Source: JBBSIG01 sp038232215 (GTDB taxonomy: Bacteria; Actinomycetota; Thermoleophilia; Gaiellales; Gaiellaceae). From it: a stretch of DNA of 16,475 nt. The DNA lies in assembly GCA_038232215.1 (NCBI GenBank), contig JBBSIG010000033.1, positions 1 through 16,475 on the forward strand. The letters run 5' to 3'. Positions 14,148-16,475 of this stretch are shown here, piece by piece; the first letter of the stretch is position 1; each line of letters starts with the position of its first letter. The notes under the pieces were generated by a model. The model did not search any database. It had not been told where the DNA came from and saw only the letters and a program-made list of their open reading frames with translations. Position numbers and translations under genes: made by a program.

Positions 14148-15731
14148 GCCCTCGAGGGCCGCGACGAGCTTCGCCTGCGCTTCGCCCAGCGAGTCGCCGT
14201 CTTCGAGGCCCACGGCCTCCTTGACAGCCTCGAGCAGCGGCCAGTACGTGATCCCCTCGCCATAGGGAAGGCAGCGTCCGCGTGCGATGAGCGCGATTCC
14301 GGCCACATCTCCGAGGAACTCCTGTACGAGCCGCGACTTGCCGACACCGGCGACACCCAGAACGGTGAAGAGCTGGCACGACCGGTCGCTCACGGCCTGG
14401 TCGAACGCGTCGTGCAGGCGACGACGCTCCCGGTCGCGGCCGACCATCGGCGAGACCAGACGGCTCACGTGCCCCGCGGCCGCCTCGGCGAGCCGGATCA
14501 CGCTCCATGCCTCGTTCGCCGGCTCGGCAACGATCGCGTCGCGCACGAGCCGTCGCGTCGCCTCGTCGATCATGATTCCACTCGGTCGTGCCGCCTGGCC
14601 GAGGCGCGACGAGAGCGTGAGCGGCTCGCCGGTGGCGCGCAACTGAGGCGCGGACTCCGCACCGGTGACGACTTCACCGGTGCTGACGCCGATGCCGAAA
14701 TCGAGCTCGAGCGGCCCTTCGGCGACGAGCGCGCTAGCGAGGTCGAGGAGTGCGTCGCGCGCTTCTGCGGCGGCTCTCACCCCTCGCAGGGCGTCGTCCT
14801 CGTGTACCGCCGGGAGCCCGAAGAGGGCGGTGACCCCGTCGCCCGTCACGGTCTCGATGCTGCCGCCGTGGCGCTTCACGGCGAGCTCGACCTCCACGAG
14901 TGCCCGGCCGATCACGTGCCGCAGCGCTTCGGGATCGAGACCTTCTTCGCGCGCCGACGCGATGGCCAGCCCCGCGACGACCGCGGTCACCGTCTTCCGC
15001 ACCTCACGCATTGCGAGCCCTGTCGTGGGCTGCGGCCTGGCAGCCCGAGCAGGGAGGTCGGTTCGCGGCTGCTCCAGCAGCGGAAGCTCGAGGGCTGGAT
15101 CCTGGTTCAGAACCGCCTGGTGCAGCTCGCGAAGTGTTCGACCGGGCTCGATGCCGAGCTCGTCCACGAGGCGCCGGCGCGCGTCCTGGTACGCCTCGAG
15201 CGCCTCGGCCTGACGTCCGCAGCGGTAGAGCGCCAGCATGAGCTGGGCCCGCGGCCGCTCGCGCAGCGGGTGCCCGGCCACGTGTCCCTCGAGCTCGCCG
15301 ACGACCTCTGCGTGGCGGCCGAGCGCGAGGTCGGCATCGAGTCGATCCTCGAGGCAGGTCAGCCGTAGCTCCTCGAGCCGCGAGAGCTCCGCCTGAGCGA
15401 AGTCGTCGTAGGCGAGGTCGCCGAGCGGCACGCCTCGCCAGAGCGCAAGCGCTTGGCGAAGCGACGCCGCGGCCGGCTCGGGCTCGCCCTCGTCTAGGGA
15501 GCGCTTCCCGCGCTCGTGCAAGGTAGCGAAGCGCTCGATGTCGAGCTCGTCCCCGCTGAGGTCGAGCGTGTAGCCGCGCCCACGCGTTTGCAGGCGGCCG
15601 TCACCGCCGAGCGCCTTGCGCAGACGCGAGACGTGCGCCTGCAGGGACTTCGCGGCGGTCGGAGGAGGTTTGCCGGCATAGAGCTCCTCGACCAGGCGGT
15701 CCGCCGCCCTGCACGGTGTGGGGCCGGTCAC
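14145..15731 (-). CDS. N-terminal part of SARP/BTAD-cyclase-ATPase regulator, 5'-truncated (probable pseudogene)
   Basis: From GTG 15731 this frame gives 528 residues. It encodes the rest of a winged-helix domain (DRLVEELYAG, recognition helix AAKSLQAHVSRLRKAL at 26-41, and wing LQTRGRGYTL at 47-56), a BTAD domain (about 62-209), a class III cyclase-like domain (about 246-400) and the start of an AAA ATPase with Walker A GVAGVGKS (459-466). Relatives have about 50-60 more residues before DRL: the first beta strands and the LGGRKQRALLALL-type helix. Here homology stops near base 15707. The cyclase-like domain has lost its first metal Asp (FADL-type motif reads VAGL, G254) but keeps D298, so it is probably inactive. 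The frame ends at an in-frame TAA just before the ATPase Walker B. A longer open frame to 16016 is a shadow of the plus-strand gene. Together with the next piece it is most likely one broken gene. Confidence 0.7.
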   Translation of the reverse strand: MTGPTPCRAADRLVEELYAGKPPPTAAKSLQAHVSRLRKALGGDGRLQTRGRGYTLDLSGDELDIERFATLHERGKRSLDEGEPEPAAASLRQALALWRGVPLGDLAYDDFAQAELSRLEELRLTCLEDRLDADLALGRHAEVVGELEGHVAGHPLRERPRAQLMLALYRCGRQAEALEAYQDARRRLVDELGIEPGRTLRELHQAVLNQDPALELPLLEQPRTDLPARAARPQPTTGLAMREVRKTVTAVVAGLAIASAREEGLDPEALRHVIGRALVEVELAVKRHGGSIETVTGDGVTALFGLPAVHEDDALRGVRAAAEARDALLDLASALVAEGPLELDFGIGVSTGEVVTGAESAPQLRATGEPLTLSSRLGQAARPSGIMIDEATRRLVRDAIVAEPANEAWSVIRLAEAAAGHVSRLVSPMVGRDRERRRLHDAFDQAVSDRSCQLFTVLGVAGVGKSRLVQEFLGDVAGIALIARGRCLPYGEGITYWPLLEAVKEAVGLEDGDSLGEAQAKLVAALEG

Positions 15732-15740
15732 CGTCTCGAC
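15707..15740. other. Probable deletion or rearrangement junction between two divergent genes
   Basis: To the left, recognisable winged-helix sequence of the minus-strand regulator ends at about 15707. To the right, recognisable sequence of the plus-strand anchored protein begins at about 15740 (TAVPDVFERA). Both genes point away from this spot and both lack their N-termini. Loss of the shared promoter region and both 5' ends in one event explains this; a mis-joined assembly is the alternative. Confidence 0.5.
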
Positions 15741-16047
15741 TGCGGTGCCCGACGTGTTCGAGCGCGCCGTCCGTGCCCACACGAACGGCTTCGACACCCT
15801 CCCGGGCGTGTTCGAGCGTGCTGCCGCGCGTGCGCGGGCCGGCTCGGCGAGCCGGCCCGACGACCGCAGCGGCGTCCGCGGACCGGGCCTCGTCGCCTCT
15901 TCGCCGCTCACCTCGCTCTCGACCGGGCAGGGCTTTGCCTGGGGCGACGCAGCGCTCGGGGCAGGCGCGATGCTCGCGCTCTGCTGCCTGCTCGCGGCAG
16001 GCGGACTGGCGCTCACGCGTCAGCAGCGCAAGCTGGCGCTGCGCTGA
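15718..16047 (+). CDS. Fragment of C-terminally anchored membrane protein, unknown function
   Basis: The 109-residue frame from GTG 15718 has a repeated VPDVFERAVRA / LPGVFERAAAR motif (about 10-20 and 28-38, also a 12-base DNA repeat at 15753 and 15807). A Ser/Pro-rich RPDDRSGVRGPG segment follows (about 46-57), then GFAWGDAALGAG, one transmembrane helix (about 78-99) and a basic tail (TRQQRKLALR). I associate this RPDDR..GPG plus WGDA-TM architecture with a family of short exported, membrane-anchored proteins in Thermoleophilia; their function is unknown to me. Those proteins begin with a signal peptide, which is missing: the frame upstream soon meets a TAG (15679) and lies inside the regulator on the other strand. 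It is therefore probably a 5'-truncated remnant. The antisense frame across the same bases is rejected. Confidence 0.55.
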   Translation: MGPVTVSTAVPDVFERAVRAHTNGFDTLPGVFERAAARARAGSASRPDDRSGVRGPGLVASSPLTSLSTGQGFAWGDAALGAGAMLALCCLLAAGGLALTRQQRKLALR

Positions 16048-16066
16048 GAGTCTCGAGAGCGGTGCA

Positions 16067-16102
16067 AGGTAGGCGCGGCGCCGGGAGGGGCTGCGCCTAC
16101 CT
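16067..16102. terminator. Perfect inverted repeat between convergent genes
   Basis: AGGTAGGCGC at 16067-16076 is exactly complementary to GCGCCTACCT at 16093-16102, with a 16-base GC-rich loop. It lies in the 119-base gap between the plus-strand anchored-protein fragment (ends 16047) and the DUF4389 gene (ends 16167), which converge, so it is a good candidate for a bidirectional terminator. No T tract follows on either strand. I see nothing else in this gap. Confidence 0.6.
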
Positions 16103-16166
16103 GCGCGGGCTAGCGTCGGGCTCTGGGGCAACCGCAGAGATTGCGGCCAGCCCCGTCGGGCTCGAG

Positions 16167-16475
16167 TCAGTAGGAGCGGAGATCCGTGCTCTGTGCCTCG
16201 GCGGCCTCGACCGGCTCGTCGGTCTTCATGCTCAGCGCCGGATAGCGGTCCGTCAGGAGCGAGGCGTAGCCGTGCGTCTGGGCGCTGTAGTGGAGGCAGA
16301 ACGCGCTGAAGTCGCGCATCCCTGCCGGTATGCGCCCGAGCGCGAGCGCGACGAACCACGCGAAGAACGCGATCACCTGCGCGACCTGCTGCAGGACGGC
16401 CGTGAGCACGAAGGCGGGGATGGCAAGCACGAGGCGGAAGCCGGTCACCCACCGGTTCTGCGGCTCCGGCGAGTC
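16167..16475 (-). CDS. DUF4389 membrane protein, 5' end outside the window
   Basis: The 103 visible residues match the C-terminal half of DUF4389 proteins, small actinobacterial membrane proteins of unknown function. Marks are the ...NRWVTGFRLVLAIPAFVL entry into a hydrophobic helix, a second hydrophobic stretch VIAFFAWFVALALGRIPAGM, then a FSAFCLHYSAQTHGYASLLTDRYP segment, which is the most conserved part of the family. A cytoplasmic acidic tail (EPVEAAEAQSTDL) ends the protein. The frame is open through the last base of the window, and a GTG at 16448 falls inside the conserved domain, so the true start lies beyond 16475. It converges on the plus-strand fragment, with an inverted repeat between them. 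Confidence 0.8.
   Translation of the reverse strand, partial: DSPEPQNRWVTGFRLVLAIPAFVLTAVLQQVAQVIAFFAWFVALALGRIPAGMRDFSAFCLHYSAQTHGYASLLTDRYPALSMKTDEPVEAAEAQSTDLRSY

Noticed and set aside
12729..15368. Two long plus-strand open frames across the split regulator
   Set aside because: Both are antisense to sequence with BTAD, cyclase-like, ATPase and TPR similarity and show no domains of their own.
15753..15818. Direct repeat CGTGTTCGAGCG as a possible mobile-element footprint
   Set aside because: The two copies (15753-15764 and 15807-15818) encode the same VFER motif in one reading frame, so a protein-level repeat explains them; no transposase or terminal inverted repeats are nearby.
15732..16016. 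Upstream extension of the minus-strand regulator frame to a start at 16016
   Set aside because: The extra ~95 residues are Ser/Arg/Ala-rich and unlike a winged-helix N-terminus, while the plus strand over the same bases encodes a coherent repeat-linker-transmembrane protein end.

Overview
The window is GC-rich throughout, densely coding, and uses GTG starts freely. The protein families present include SARP/BTAD-cyclase-ATPase regulators, short Ala-rich C-terminally anchored proteins with an RPDDR..GPG motif, and DUF4389. Together these point to a high-GC actinobacterium, most likely of the Thermoleophilia (Solirubrobacterales/Gaiellales type). That placement is inferred from protein character, not from a marker gene. 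No tRNA, rRNA, CRISPR array or insertion sequence was seen. No gene-free stretch exceeds about 130 bases: the largest are 442-570, 16048-16166 and 3595-3691.

Layout. (1) 1-441, plus strand: a small exported Cys-containing protein, possibly 5'-truncated by the window edge. (2) 571-9429, minus strand: a tightly packed ten-gene run. In transcription order it is a TetR regulator, a diacylglycerol-kinase-like lipid kinase, 2-oxoacid dehydrogenase E1-alpha and E1-beta, an acetamidase/formamidase-family protein, the E2 acyltransferase, a small membrane protein, an alkaline-phosphatase-superfamily phosphodiesterase, protein-L-isoaspartate methyltransferase, and a PRC-barrel-like protein. A perfect hairpin at 509-532 lies between this run and the converging first gene. 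(3) 9472-11891, plus strand: paaA, paaB, paaC and paaD of the phenylacetyl-CoA epoxidase system, diverging from the TetR gene. (4) 11955-15731, minus strand: a SARP-type regulator (winged helix, BTAD, cyclase-like domain, AAA ATPase, TPR) that has lost its first ~50-60 residues and is also cut by an in-frame TAA. (5) 15718-16047, plus strand: the C-terminal part of a membrane-anchored protein, facing head-to-head with the truncated regulator. (6) 16167 to the window end, minus strand: a DUF4389 membrane protein that runs off the edge. A perfect 10-bp inverted repeat (16067-16102) separates (5) and (6).

How the genes may work together. Only 42 bases separate the divergent tetR and paaA starts. 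They contain CTAACGATCGTTCG, which fits every fixed base of the site I recall for the Thermus phenylacetate repressor PaaR (CNAACGNNCGTTNG). The regulator is therefore probably PaaR-like and placed to control both the paa genes and the long minus-strand operon. The simplest metabolic reading, which is inference, is that the E1-alpha/E1-beta/E2 complex makes phenylacetyl-CoA oxidatively from phenylpyruvate, alongside its usual branched-chain type chemistry. PaaABC would then epoxidise that product. The amidase-family gene between E1-beta and E2 could supply an acid from an amide. E3, the PaaE reductase and the downstream paa enzymes are not in the window.

The most unusual observations are the shared divergent control of a 2-oxoacid dehydrogenase and the paa epoxidase, a PaaC that keeps a full set of diiron-type ligands, and a two-fold broken regulator whose upstream end looks like a deletion junction between two formerly divergent genes.
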